A DNA stretch of 64,000 nt from Cyrtodaria siliqua (taxonomy: Eukaryota; Mollusca; Bivalvia; Adapedonta; Hiatellidae), in assembly GCA_037043455.1 (NCBI GenBank), contig JAWPHD010001223.1, positions 248,001-312,000 on the forward strand. The letters are read 5' to 3'. Below, in pieces: positions 1 to 12,810 of this stretch. Both the position numbers and the translations under genes were made by a program. The notes beneath the pieces are model-generated. The model was given only the letters and a program-made list of their open reading frames with translations. It searched no databases and had not been told where the DNA came from. Numbering within the stretch: the first letter of the stretch is position 1; each line of letters opens with the position of its first letter.

Positions 1-225
1 TCTTTCATCTTATACGTAGCTGAAAAATATGTAGTATATGTCATTTAGATCCTAATTGGTACATGTATGATGCCAGTAAGTATTGTCCAACGTTGAATAC
101 AGTACCACCATTTATTATATACCTATCAATAATATATAATTAATACCGTCATTTTCTGACACTTAAATACAAAAACCTTTATCGTCACGAGAGTTTTCTG
201 ATTCCGTATACTACGGAATGTGGTA

Positions 226-300
226 CTGTGTGGTAGGGAGGGTTGGTGGGTGTTTGTGTGGGTGTTTGTGTGGGTGGGTAGGTGGGTTGGTGGGTGGGTG
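226..300. repeat. GT/GGGT-rich simple repeat
   Basis: An imperfect run of GGGTG, GGTTG and TTTGTGTG blocks. It is low-complexity sequence. The reading frames that cross it, on the minus strand rich in His, Thr and Pro, are products of the repeat. Confidence 0.85.
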
Positions 301-339
301 CTATAAGTAATGATATACGCATGCAATATGGAACGGATT

Positions 340-1900
340 TGCGATTAGATGTACGATCCGCGTGGGAGGGGACTTATGGTCACAGGGGTCTTCCTCGTAG
401 CCTAAACTCCTCCTACATTAGTTTAAAGAGGATGTTCATTCACAGTGGTTGCCAAAGATGTGGATATGACAACGAAGGTTTCTCGATTCCAGGGTATGAC
501 CTCTGGGGAACCGGAGGTGAACCGAGGCTCTGCAGCGGTTCCGATTAAAACACTTATACCGAATACCCATAATATATTCTTTTTCTTGCATATCAGAGAC
601 ATGTTGTGCGTTGACACCGCCAGCTACTAACGTTTTGCATGTTTTCCGGCATACCGGATGTTGGTGCGTGCGTGACTTTTATCTTTACCCATAAAGTTAA
701 GATTTTCCACCCCCACGTAAAACGTGGATAGCCTTATCCGGTATGCAAGAATGACATTTCTTAGATGCCATAAGTAATGATGCACGCATACATTACAGAA
801 GAGTTTTGCGATTTGATGTACGGATCATCCTCCCTGGGGTACATCAGTTTAAGGATGGTGTTTATATTTAACAAGTGGTTGCTTAGGATGTGTGGATGAC
901 AAAAAATTTCAAATCCATTTTCTGGCACCTGGGTCAAGAGGTCAAAGTCAAAATATCAAAATCAACTAAATGAACATTAAAGCTACAGTTTTGCAAATAG
1001 TTAACGAAATTTGTTTGCATTCTTATTGTTTTTTTTGTAACCTGACCTTCTTCTGTGTCAGTTAAATGAGTGTGTCCATATTTTGACAAGGAATGCAGAA
1101 ACCCCCCTCTCCCTACCTCGACTCTGCGCTAGTTTTAAATTAAAACGTTAAGCAATTTAAATTAAAGGAAGTGGAGGCGGTCTAGAAGAGTATTGGTGTA
1201 ACTTCAGATTTACGATCACATGGAGTCAGCAGGCATTTTAATTGTTTCCTCGTAACCCAAACTACATCAATTGAAGGATGGTGTTCATATTTGGCACAGT
1301 GGTTGCTTGGGATGTGTATATTACAACAAATGTTTCAAACCCATTGTCTGACCCCTGGTGGCAGAGGTCAATGTCTAAAAGTCAAATTCAACAAAATGAT
1401 CATTAAACCAGCGATTTGTAATATGTTTTAATAAAATGTCCTACATGCTGAAAGTAATGATATACGCATGCAAAGAAGCGGGTTTTGCAACTTTATGAAC
1501 GAATCCTCCTCCCTAGAGTAGTGCCTCCCTGGGGTAGGGGACTTATGGTCATATGGTGTCAGCATGTCTTTTTTATTGTTTCCTCGTAACCTAAACTCCT
1601 CCTACATCAGTTGAAGGATGATGTTTATATTTAGCAAATGGTTGTCTAGGATGTGTGAATGACAAAAAGCTTTTTCAAATCCAGGGTCAAGTCACCTGGG
1701 TCCAGAGGTCAAGGTCAAAATATCAAAATCACATTATAGCTACAGTTTTCCAAATATACGAACCTTCTGTGCATTATTATTGTTTTCTTGTAACCTGATC
1801 TTTTTCTTCGCTAGTTAAAGGAGGGTGTTCATATTTGATATGGCGGTTGACTAGAATATGTACAAGAATGTGTACATGCTAGGGACATCTGAATATTTGC
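340..1900 (+). repeat. Four or more diverged copies of a dispersed repeat
   Basis: A block recurs around 360-490, 770-960, 1220-1400 and 1540-1760. It is marked by 'cctcgtaacctaaactcctc', then a 'gaaggatggtgttcatattt' type stretch, 'ggttgc.taggatgtg', and 'cagaggtcaaggtcaaaat'. Copies are in the same orientation and differ by indels, so this is an old tandem or clustered repeat. No coding capacity is evident. The family is unnamed here; a library search would place it. Confidence 0.6.
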
Positions 1901-2800
1901 GACATCTCGCCCCACCTCTCTCCTCCCACCCCACCACCTTTTTTCCAGACCGAACTATGTCATTAACAATAATTAAATCACACTGATAATGGGTCCTAGT
2001 TTAGTGCATATGCACGATGAATATGAATCTGAAACACATTATGATATGTGTAATGGAAGGTGGACTGACACCCATAATGCTTCCAGATCGCCTCCAGCCC
2101 CTTTATACCGTTACCGATTAGATATTAATAATCAAATCAAAGAACAAATGTAAAGCTGTCTAATATCAAATGTATTTCGTGCTGTTTGACGAAAGTAGAC
2201 TAGTCAGAAGATAACACTGTGTCTTTATCATTGTTTATACATTTTAAGATAACCCTTTAGAAGTTCATCCAGTGTATGTATGGTATTTCGACAATAATAC
2301 ATTTCTTATACCAAGATTAGATACGATCTAATAATTAAATCAACATACTGTAAATACAATACCCGCTGCAATTAAAACATCAGCCTAGAGAGGAAGGTAG
2401 TCTGGTGTCTACTGTCTTTAAGACAACGGCGTATGGGAAACTTTCTTTTCTGACTGATCCCAATATGTCAGTGTCAAAGGAACACAGGGAAATTTTGAAG
2501 TGTTTATTAAACATTCAAATTAGCATCTCGATTTATATATTCGGTATCATTTGACTTGAAACCTGCTTTCATATTCAATTAAACAAAAAAATCGAGGTTT
2601 TCTTCGTTATTCTACCAAAGGTTTAAATATATTATTGATGCAATATAATCAAAAGTTAGTAATATGCAAAAACAATTTTTTTTGAACGTTTTTAATAATT
2701 AATATTAATTATTGCAAAAAAATGCCAGTTATGTACAAAAGAGAAACTAACGAGACGCCGCGAGTTTTACACAAATCAAGATTGCCGTGTTTCCCTTTAA
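1900..2800. other. Unassigned AT-rich sequence
   Basis: No conserved reading frame, splice-bounded exon or repeat periodicity was recognised in this stretch. Confidence 0.5.
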
Positions 2801-3400
2801 AACAACGAAACCTAAACCACACTCTAAACTTAGCTTACCAATCCTAACCTAAGCAACAATCTAAACACAGCTTACCAATGCTAACCCAAACCACATTTTA
2901 AACATAGCTTACCAATGCTAACCTAAACAACACTCTAAACACGGCTTACCAATGCTAACATAAACAAACAATCTAAACATAGCTTACCGATGCTAATCTA
3001 AACAACAATCTAAACATAGCTTACTAATGCTAACCCAAACAACAATCTAAACACAGCTTACCAATGCTAACCTAATCCACACTATAAACATAGCTTACCA
3101 ATGATAAGCTATACAACAACCTAAACATAGCTTACCAATGCTAACCTAAACAACACTCTAAACACGGCTTACAAATGCTAACATAAACAAACAATATAAA
3201 CATTGCTTACCCATGCTAAGCTATACAACAACCTAAACATAGCGTATCAGTGCTAACCTAAACAACAGCTTACCAATTCTAAGCTAAACCTCACCCAAAA
3301 CATAGCTTACAAATGCTAACCCAAACCGCACTTTAAACATAGCTTACCAATGCAAACCTAAACAACAATCTAAACATAGCTTACCAATCCTGAACTACTC
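2801..3400. repeat. Minisatellite, ~37-38 bp unit
   Basis: About sixteen imperfect head-to-tail copies of a unit close to 'gcttaccaatgctaacc' followed by 'taaacaacaatctaaacata'. Copies vary mostly by substitution and 1-2 bp indels. It has no sustained open frame. The array ends abruptly near 3395. Confidence 0.9.
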
Positions 3401-4074
3401 TCCAAATTACTGTATAATATTCTAATATTGAAACAAAGTGGAAAATACATCCGCTGACTAGAGAGTGTAACATTAACTTAGGTCCTTCCGTACTTGCGCT
3501 AATATAAGTCGGTTTTCAATAGGCACATAATCAGATAATTAATATCAATAGCTCGCTTTACTGACATAATACAATATTAGTTCGGTGATATCAGATTTAA
3601 ACACTGAACTTTTAATAGTTATACATCAAGTACAGTTAACATGGTACCATCTAACGAACAAAGCAGTGGTAAAGGTTTCCCTCGCAAATGATTACTGACA
3701 TTATTAAAACTAATCATCCCAAAACATAACTAATACGGTTTTAATAAACAAAGAATAAAAAAAGGAAATTCCCGTTTCTCCCAAATTTCACTTTCAGTGG
3801 AATACTCAACCCTGTGTCTGTCTTACCATTAAAATGATATATTAATATATCTGAGAGTTGACAAGCAAGTAGTAACTGCAATTATAGCTTAAGGTGGGAA
3901 AGCGCAGGTCCATATGTAAGGCAAACATATATACATGTTCATTTTTAGGACTTTGAGGTTTTAGAGGGCGTTTGATGGTTATTTTTATTCCAGATCTGAT
4001 AATCTGGTAACTATTAGACAGTGCGATACACCCCAAAAGCAAGTCACACGCTATTGGCATATGAAAAATTGGAC
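3400..4074. other. Unassigned AT-rich sequence
   Basis: Nothing recognisable. A short minus-strand frame at 3842-4087 shows no family motif and runs into the next dispersed repeat. Confidence 0.5.
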
Positions 4075-4265
4075 TGTTGTTTAACACATTATCAACACCT
4101 TATCTATAATCTATCTGCTATTTAGAGCCGTGGGGGTGGGGAAAATATAAATAATTCCGTAAATGTGCCTTTCTTTTATTATCGAATAGATTCATATTCT
4201 GTAACATGAACGAATGAAATACTCGTCACATCGGACCATTCGGTTTTCGTCCCTATCTTTTATTT
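4075..4265 (+). repeat. Dispersed repeat, diverged copy A
   Basis: Shares with 5084-5300 and 47040-47235 the order 'gttgtttaac', 'atcaacac', 'ttatttagagccg', 'ttattatcgaatagattc' and 'cggttt.cgtcccc.tc'. This is the most diverged of the four copies in the window. The family is short and non-coding, so a SINE or other non-autonomous element is likely. Confidence 0.6.
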
Positions 4266-5083
4266 CAACAAGAAAAAAAAAGATAATACACTGATCAAAA
4301 TTCTGAATTAATCACGTTTGTTTGCTAATTTTCTTAGTTTTAATACTATTTGAGAATAGTTGTGAGATAAGTGGTTTTTACCAATAGTTTGTTATATATT
4401 TATTTTTTCGCTAAAATTGATACATATTTAGAGAGTAACCCTCCTTATATGAAAACAATGTGCTGATAAAACACATAACAGGGAATATACACCCGATTCA
4501 AGACACGTTATGCAATGAATTCACTGCATCTTAGGACTTTTGAATTCCTCACGTAACACATATTACTCAGCAGCATTTTACAGAGCTGTTCACAACCAAA
4601 GACGAGAGCGCGCGCCTGCCTTACTTCAAAACTTCAAAAATTGAGAACGGGCTGAATGAGTATTACATTTTTTTCTTCAAGTTCAGTTAAACAAATGAAA
4701 TAATTGATCAAAAGCGGCACTAATTTAAATTATTTCAAAACATGCCTAAGTACCCAGTTGTATAAGCGTTACATTTTTTTCCCTAAGAAAACACGTTTAC
4801 AATTCGTTCATGCAATCGTTATTTTGCAGTTCAATGGTATCTCCAATCAAGCTTGAAATAAACGAAACAGTAAGACATTTATTGACATATTCTTAGGTGG
4901 GTACTTAGGAATTTTGACTAGTTAAATAAGTGTTGAACTTTTAGAATAGCATATAATTCGTAATCTCATTCAAGTTAATCAGTTAATCAAATGTGACATT
5001 TGAAATGATTATGAAATCTCATACTGTCAAATAGTACATGTTATTTCTCTTCAAGAGTGTAAATTGAATGTTGTTTAACGGCT
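4265..5083. other. Unassigned AT-rich sequence
   Basis: No gene or repeat structure seen. Confidence 0.5.
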
Positions 5084-5300
5084 CATCAACACAGTACAGG
5101 TTATTTAGAGCCGTCCCAGAGAGAGGGGAAGGATACATAGGAATCCGGGAACCTGCCCTACTCTTATTATCGAATAGATTCCTATGGTTCTTTAACGTGC
5201 TCGGTTGATAGACCGATACACGGGACCGCCCGGTTTACGTCCCCATCCGATGGACGAGGCTAAGGAAAAGTGTCTTGCCCAAGAACACACTGACGGAATC
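5084..5300 (+). repeat. Dispersed repeat, copy B
   Basis: Begins 'gaatgttgtttaacggctc', includes 'ccagagagaggggaaggata' and ends near 'cttgcccaagaacacactga'. Copy C at 47040-47235 is nearly identical over about 190 bp in the same orientation. Fragments of the family appear in translated minus-strand frames, but no coding role is supported. Confidence 0.8.
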
Positions 5301-5639
5301 TTCAAGAGTGTGTTGTATGTATAAATTGACGTATTTCTTATCTTTTTAACATTCTATCATAAGATCAGAATAAAGGAGACATTCAAGTAAAGAATAAAAT
5401 ACATATTATAGAGATTTATACGATTGTCATTTAATGGAATCTAATTTGGTTTACGTAAAATGTTGCTTAAATTAAAACTGGTTAAAAAATACATATTTTA
5501 ATTGTTCTGTTTTTTTCGGTATCCCTTTTTTTCTTCGCCCCTGTCAACATTATTTTCCTCGGGTAGAAAATATCCACTGTCACCCTCACTGGGATGCAAA
5601 ATTTGTAAATTTTTGCTGGCTATTTTGCCCGAGATACAA

Positions 5640-7010
5640 CTCAACTAATATGCATCGTAAAGGACAAGTTCGTTTGGCATATAAAATACTAATAGAAAAA
5701 TTAAATGCTTCAACCGATACATGTATATACAAATATCGTCTTACAATGCGCAGAATGTATCATGTATCGAGATAACATCACCGATATTGTTTTCCCGGTT
5801 CCTAAATGACATTGAACATCATCTGCAACCCCATTTAACAGTTGGTATCACAATAGAACACATTCCTATATATATTTTATTATTTGCCGACGACGCCGCA
5901 ATATGTTCGGAAACAAAAGAAGGCCTACAAGAATCTCTAAACAATCTAGAAAATGAAACTAAATGTTAATATCGAGAAAACAAAAATTGTAGTTTTTAGA
6001 AAAGGCGGAGCTCTTAGGCAAGAAAACTCATGGACATTTTCTGGAACGTTGATCGAGGTAGTAAACAGTTTCAATTATTTAGGCATAGCACTATCCAGCG
6101 GTGGTTCATTCATACCGTGCAATGAATTCCTTGTTAAGACTTGAGAGAAATATGGAAATCTCAATTGACAGTATGTTTAATCTTTTTCATTCATACGTAC
6201 TGTCTATTTTAAATTATGGCTGCGAGGTATGGGGACACATCAAGGCCGACAATATAGAACTGGCTCTTAAACAAAATTGTAAATGGATACTAAATGTTCA
6301 ATCATCAACACTCGTTCTACGCAGAAGTCGGTCGATATCCATTATACATTTCACGATATATACGAATCATCAAATACTGGCTAAAAATGTACGGTAATAA
6401 ATATAATAATAACATATTAAAAACCATTATCAACAAAAAAATATATGAGATAAATGGCAATCCCCGCATTATAAACTGATCTACAAAAGTACGAGATATT
6501 CTACAAAACTCGGGATTCATTGAGATTTGGTTGTACCCAGAATCTGAAAATAAATAACTTTACTCCATTACTACTTAATCGCCTAAGAGACATATGTGTC
6601 ACACAATAGCGCACTGATATGACACTCTGTTCATCATTATACATATATAGGGAATTTAAATCCAGTTTTGAAAGATCACGTTATCTTAAAATTCTAGATA
6701 TTTGAAATATAGAAATATGGTCGCTAAAATCAGATTTTCTTCAATCTCATAAATTATCCATAGAAACAGGTCGACACAGAAATATTGAAAAAAAACCAAA
6801 AGAAATGCTCATTATGTACTTTAAATGATATTGAAGATGAATATCACTTCATTCTTATTATCATGATTTGAGAAAATCCCACATACCAGCATATTTTACA
6901 AACCTCCCAAATAGGTTTAAGTTCACTAATCTTCTAAATACAGATAAAAAATCACTAGTGATAAACTAGCAATGTTTTGTAAGAAAGCCTTTAAAATAAA
7001 GATGGTGCAT
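5640..7010 (+). pseudogene. Degenerate LINE (non-LTR retrotransposon) reverse transcriptase, 3' part
   Basis: Three frames together give a recognisable non-LTR reverse transcriptase tail. The frame at 5721-5969 has 'SPILFSRFLNDIE' followed by the catalytic box 'LLFADDAAI' (FADD). The frame at 5953-6144 has 'LNVNIEKTKIVVFRKGG' and 'FNYLGIALSSGGSF', the post-catalytic stretch typical of LINE enzymes. The frame from 6101 has 'LNYGCEVWG'. Further decayed coding continues to about 6990. Frame changes and stops make it non-functional. The 5' half, including the endonuclease, is missing, consistent with 5' truncation. The exact clade was not determined. Confidence 0.85.
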
Positions 7011-8635
7011 TAAATAAACAATAGGGTTGCGCTTATATTTAACATGGTAATATATTATTTTGTGTAAATGATAACATCCAAGAATAACGCTCTCACTTCA
7101 GTCAACTATTATTCGTTTTCTGTCAACTTTATTATAGTTGTCTACATGCATGCATTGGAACCATGATTTTGTATGACGATGAGCTGTATATGTTAAAGGC
7201 CCTGGTAGGGAGAGATTGGAGGTGTGTCTAGATATACATGCCTGGTATTACAGTGAATGACTCTAAAAAGAGCACTGTGTGTAAACAACTGTCACTGGAT
7301 GCAGACGACAGAAACAGAATGTACTTACAAATCAGCTAGGAGTAAACATTTTCAATCTAATGACTCCAAACTACTAGTATATATTTTCTGTTTATTTTAT
7401 TGGAACTGTGACAGTTTTTTTCATTATTATTTATGTTTTACCCTCTAGTTACTCTTTTATTTTAATTTAATATCCACTGCACTGTGTGTAATATAAAAAA
7501 AATGCTATGAACTTTTTGCGCCAAATTAATGTAATCTGATGACTAAACAGAAATTCACACTGCCAGCAAATATTTCATGACACAAATTATCATTGTTAAT
7601 GAAAATGAATTGCCAATTATAGTTGGTCTGGAGAAATAGCGTATCTATAAAGCAGTACACAAGATATGCGTATTATTCAGACATTTATGTTAGGATGACA
7701 TTGTGTTGGGAATAAATATTCAAAAATAAAGCAAATTATTGTTAGGAATGGCTGGACATGATGGAGATAATAAGATAATGAACTACATTGTATATAGTTA
7801 TGACTAAGGAACATACATCACTGAGCCTAAGGAGGGAATATTCCATTATCATGGGTGGGATATAGAAGTGCATGATGATGTTTCTGATTCTGATATGAAA
7901 ATAGTAGAGATGATTTGTTATCTTCGAACATATGAATAGCCACAGATACAAACATTCCATATCAGAGTATTTAGACACAATTATAACTACTGCCTATCTC
8001 TAGGCCATAATACTGCGTGTCGTCTGCCGTAAACACTACCACGGGTATTTGTGTACACTTCTCGGTTCATAACCCCAAAGACTCCTCCCCTATATTTTCA
8101 AATTTCTGTCAGTTGGGTTTAAAAGAAATTGGAACTAGGAATAAAAAATACGCTTTCACAAATATGTTTTACCAATACACTTGTTTAATATCAGTTTACT
8201 TCTGTGCCAAATATTTAAATTTTTTATGAGGTGGTATGTTCAATATTTTGAAAAATGCCTCCCTGATTTAACCATGTATAAATTTAAATGAAAAACCTGC
8301 CCCAGCTCCATGTTATGGCTTTTATACGGCCGTTGGACCTTTAAGTCGAAATATATGTTCTGTTCTGCTCTGATAACATTGATAAACGTTTTGCAGGTGT
8401 AAAGCAAAATTACTTTTTTTTTAAAATTTATTTCGACAATACAAGCTATAATAACGCATATATTGACATTGAATACTTTGACATTCAATACACGTTATAA
8501 CACACACAAATCCCGTCAACGTCATTCAAATATCTATATGACAAAACCATTTGAAGTACCTTTGTTTTGATTTTCGATCAACTTGCCTTAAAACATTAAA
8601 ATCAATATTCGAATAATATATATATATATATATAG
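7010..8635. other. Unassigned AT-rich sequence
   Basis: Only short frames without family motifs occur. It ends in a (TA)n tract at about 8618-8634 that borders the MITE-like element. Confidence 0.5.
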
Positions 8636-9214
8636 TTTTAAAGACACCAGTTTATTGGGTCAAAAATCATTTTTACAATCGATATAGTGGGTCCTTATCT
8701 TGCTATTGGGTCCTCAATCTGCCTATTGGGTCTTGTCCCATTTATTCAACGACCCAATAATACATTCATGTTTAACAGAACTACATTTACCTAATTAGGC
8801 CTCTCGCACATAACTTATTTTACACGTTTATTGGGCCCCTGAGTAGGGGTTATCTCCCCTTGACAGTTTGCTAAGTGTGTATATATACTGTTTATCCAAT
8901 CAGAGTTCAGGTCAGAGTTCAGGACACAATACATTGGGAAATTCACAATGACCCAATAAACTAGTGATGCGGTATATATAAACAAAAATTAACAAGACTC
9001 AGCAAAAATGTTGGGTCAGACCCAGTATTATGGTTTGAGAATAAAAGGCGTTAACAGTTGAATTACCCGTTTAGTTAGGACTATATAGGGATACGTAAGT
9101 ACCTTTAGGTGTACTTATTTCATAAAAAAATACCAAACACGTAATACACACTATTTCAGGGTGGTCCCAATAAATGTGTTCAAATTGAGAGACCCAGTAT
9201 CCTAGTGACTTTAA

Positions 9215-9215
<1 letters not shown>
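8636..9215. mobile_element. MITE-like element with ~24 bp imperfect terminal inverted repeats
   Basis: The left end (8638-8661) reads TTAAAGACACC.. to ..TTGGGTC. The right end (9191-9214), read on the other strand, reads TTAAAGTCACT.. to ..CTGGGTC. They match at 19 of 24 positions by eye. Both ends abut (TA)n tracts, so a TA target site as used by Tc1/mariner-type elements is plausible. The interior (~530 bp) is non-coding and carries many copies of TATTGGGTC or its complement. It looks like a non-autonomous DNA transposon; the autonomous partner is unknown. Confidence 0.6.

Positions 9216-9234
<19 letters not shown>
9216..9234. repeat. (TA)n microsatellite
   Basis: About 15 TA units directly right of the MITE-like element, continuing to about 9244. 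Confidence 0.9.
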
Positions 9235-9247
<13 letters not shown>

Positions 9248-10620
9248 CTATATCAAAGCTATATAAAAGCTATGTTTATTTCAAAGCTATATCTAGCTGA
9301 GTTCTTCCGGTACAGTTCAGTGTCCGGCACTAATACTTCACTTCCACGAATTCACTTCCACGTTAGTCGTCCCGGTACCATACTTCCGTTGACGTGGTTT
9401 CCTCGCGCCGCCAACTCGCACGACCTTTTCCGGCGATGGCTCAATCCCGGTAGTCCATATTGGGTGAAGTTTTCCGTATCAGCGTACTAGGCCCTCTTGT
9501 CTAGCGTCCCCGTGTCTACCGCCTGGTCTGTTGCTCAAATAGCGAATGATGTAGTTCTCGCGTCCTATGACGGCGTTCTCCACCTACGGCTCCCGACAAT
9601 ACTCTCTACGTGCGCACCTAGCGTCTATATGGCTACAAAATGTATACTCAGTCTTACAATGTGACCACGGCATGTATTCTACAATAGCACTAAGGTATCA
9701 CCATACCTAATAACTGATTGCAAAGCAATCTTTATTCAGAATAATAAACCCGAATTCTAAACCTTCCTCGAATTAACATTATGAAAAACTTTGACAAAAC
9801 GTGTAATACAATGTAATTTAACGACAATGAAATCTCACAATTATAGATGTAACTCAAAACTTACAACATAATAATTCAACCATGAACATTTGAAATCCCG
9901 TAAACATATTATAGGCTATAATGGTACAGCGACCTCAGAGGGATGATGCCACAATAATCTATCAGACAATAATTTGTTAATATATCCTGGCGTTTGAAAA
10001 CGTACTAGAAATAAAGCCAATATCCTGCTAAACTATCTTTGGTTTTCACCGGCAGATATTTACTACAACAATTTAAATATGACACTAATTTACAACAAAC
10101 AAAATAGATTCGACTTACCCCGTGCCGTTATGGTACTGGTCACTACTACCCCGGAAAATGTTTTGCGATCCTGTGACCACGTCTTATCATTTCGACACCA
10201 ATTTATACAGCCACTACACGTACCTATCATGTTCTCCCAGACTGGTTGTAATGCACATAGTGACGTAGTTTTGAACTCTATCTTATATAAGCAATATATG
10301 CATTTAGTTAGGCCCGCACTGGTAAATACTGTAGAGCAAATTTAATAAAATTACACAGATTGTAAAATCATAACTTTATTAATTTTTGATGGATTTTGAT
10401 GAAATAAAAGCCAAAACAACTTATTCTTTATCAATAGAATGAACCTTGTAAACGATCTATTATTAGATATACGCATCGATTAAAAGTGATGCGCTTGGCA
10501 AATGTCTATCAAAAGTCCTATTCAAAATCAGGGAAAATGAGTTCCCGACAAATACAATTAAAAACTCTAAGTAAATATGCACTCATTTTGTTAAAATTTA
10601 TAATTATGATTTTTTCTTTC
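9235..10620. other. Unassigned sequence with a GC-richer patch
   Basis: About 9290-9620 is clearly richer in G+C and CpG than its surroundings. It contains short frames (9272-9490) without known motifs. The rest is AT-rich. A regulatory or exonic role cannot be shown. Confidence 0.4.
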
Positions 10621-10629
10621 GAATACTAG

Positions 10630-11510
10630 ATTGATGAACAGTAGTGCCTTCAGCACCGCTAGTCTAGTCAGTTGCCAATTCGGCCGAAATTGCGAACTGG
10701 AAGCCAGGACGCAGTTGACAGTTCGCAATGTGAATAACGAACTGCGAACTACTTCAGCTATATAAAATATTTTTGTTTAAAATACTTCATTTAATGTTGG
10801 TTTCTTTTGGAATGTTGAACAGTCGTGGCTTCAGCACCGTTAGTTTAGCCAGTTGCCAAATTCGGCCGAATTTCGAACTGTGAGCCAGGACGCAGTACGC
10901 AGTTCGCAATTGGAATAACGTACTGCAAACTGTTTCAAATATATAACAACATTTCCGTTTTATTTATAATTATGATTTTTTTCTCTAGAATACTTCATTT
11001 GATATTGTTTTCTAGTGTGATGATGAACAGAAGTGTCGATTAGCCAGTTACCAATTCGGCCGAATTGCGAACTGGGAGCCAGGACGCAGTTCACAGTTCG
11101 TAATTCTTATAACAAACTGCGAACTACTTTAGCTATATAGCAACATGTACGTTTTCTTTTAGTTTCTTTAAAATGCTTCATTTGATATTGTTTTCTATTG
11201 GAATGTTGAACTGTAGTGCCTTCAGCAACGTTAGATAAGCCAGTTGCCATTTGGGAGCCAGGACGCAGTTTGCAGTTCGTAATTCTTATAACAAACTGCG
11301 AACTACTTTAGCTATATAGCAACAAGTACGTTTTCCTTTTTTTCTTTAAATTTCGAATAGCGAACTAAGACACTACTTAAGCTATATAACAACACGTCCG
11401 TTTTTATTTATAATTATGATTTTTTTCTTTAGAATATTTAATTTGATATTGGTTTCTGTTGGAATCATGAACAGTAGTCCCGGGAACATAGTTTTGCCAG
11501 TTTTTTAAGC
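10630..11510 (+). repeat. Tandem repeat, ~185-200 bp unit, about five copies
   Basis: Each unit has 'gaacagtagtgccttcagca', 'gccagttgccaattcggccg', 'ggagccaggacgcagtt', 'aacaaactgcgaactactt' and 'agctatata'. Copies start near 10635, 10816, 11020 and 11206, with a truncated copy from 11345 and a last partial one near 11467. Units contain short inverted GCGAACT/AGTTCGC motifs. The array is non-coding. Confidence 0.8.
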
Positions 11511-11579
11511 TCTGCTGAATTAGTTATTCACATCTTGTCATAATTGTGAATCATCCTGTTAAATTTCATAACAATCCGA

Positions 11580-11705
11580 GTAAACTGTGGGAGGAGACTA
11601 CATAAACAATGTTCAGGACGGACGGACGGACATACGGACAGACAGACGGACGGACACTCCTACCCATTATGCCCCCTCACCATTCAATAACGGGGGCATA
11701 TAAAT
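11580..11705. repeat. Dispersed repeat with (GGAC)n core and 'gggggcata' end
   Basis: Contains an imperfect GGAC/GGACAGAC run (11617-11655). It ends with 'atgccccc' and a complementary 'gggggcat' 15-20 bp apart. A related 'gggggcata' hairpin begins the repeat at 60016, so both probably belong to one family. Confidence 0.6.
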
Positions 11706-12308
11706 CCGTTTTAACCGAGTTACTGCATTAAAATTGATATATATATATATATATACATATATCAATAATCATGCTAGGGATCTGTCTTTAAACTAAAATC
11801 ATATTAAAATGAAGACATTTTGCTAAAAATGAAGAAAATGTAAGTTTATCCATTTTAAACCTCGCAATACTATCTTTCGTTCTAAGACAATAACCTGTCA
11901 TCGCTGCGTACAGATTCCCCAGGAGTGGTAAATGTTTATAAATTGCTCAGGATATCAGCTTCAAAATTATCAGATGAATCGATTCCCCTCCTTCAACACT
12001 GGCATTTTAGACTTAAATTGACCACCATTAAAACTAGAGACAAGGCCGGGTACTTTGCACCGAAACATTCAAGTTAATCAAATCTGATTATAAACTACAG
12101 AAAACGAAATATTTACTCATCGAATCGTCAAAAATATCTAGATCAGGGTATCACATACGGGCACTTCCGGTAGACAGGTACCTGCATTAGATAGCAATGC
12201 CATCCAAAGCTATAGAAACAACACGAATACAATGAAAAGTAATAATAAAACAATTCATATCAATCGAAATAATATAAAAGTATACAATAAAAAGGTTATT
12301 GCATTTAA
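11705..12308. other. Unassigned AT-rich sequence with a short (TA)n
   Basis: A TA tract lies at about 11739-11760. No gene recognised. Confidence 0.5.
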
Positions 12309-12524
12309 ATGAAGAAATATTACTTGGAACTCATTCTTTTGGTACTCTGGGTGACGAGCTCAATAACCTATAATACTGATGAAGTTTTGCTAATATCCTG
12401 CGATATAATGTCGAAAGACCCAAGTACTGGCGTGGTCACTTTGTCTAGCTCTCCGCAAGCGCCTCTACAAAGTATTGAACATTTTACTTTTTCAACAGTA
12501 CGACCACAAATCATTGTACAGTAA
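12309..12524 (+). CDS. Possible small secreted protein or first exon
   Basis: A 71-residue frame starts at an ATG. Residues 2-20 look like a signal peptide: Lys-Lys, then a hydrophobic LILLVLWV core, then small residues. The remainder has no recognised domain. No splice donor or conserved partner can be confirmed from one sequence, so this may be chance in AT-rich DNA. Transcript evidence would decide. Confidence 0.25.
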   Translation: MKKYYLELILLVLWVTSSITYNTDEVLLISCDIMSKDPSTGVVTLSSSPQAPLQSIEHFTFSTVRPQIIVQ

Positions 12525-12810
12525 ATGATATGCTTTCTAAGACGGTTTAGCAATCATGGAACAGTCGCAAATTAGAATTTAACAGCTCAACTTTAGCCGC
12601 TCCAGAATATACAATTTACGACACTTAAACAACTATCAACAATACAGTTTAAATACAGTTAACCCTGTATGTCTACATAGCATGTATACACTTTGCACTA
12701 CGTTTAATATGCATATTATGAAATGTAGCTAATGCAAATCGCAACCCCCACTCCCCCACCCCCTACTCCCACTCACAACCCCTCCCCATGTACTAACAGA
12801 TCGGTTTTAC

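Noticed and set aside
9272..9490. 72-codon frame in a GC-rich patch
   Set aside because: No motif, no splice support; GC-richness alone lengthens frames.
10079..10345. 88-codon plus-strand frame
   Set aside because: No recognised family or splice signals; cannot be distinguished from chance.
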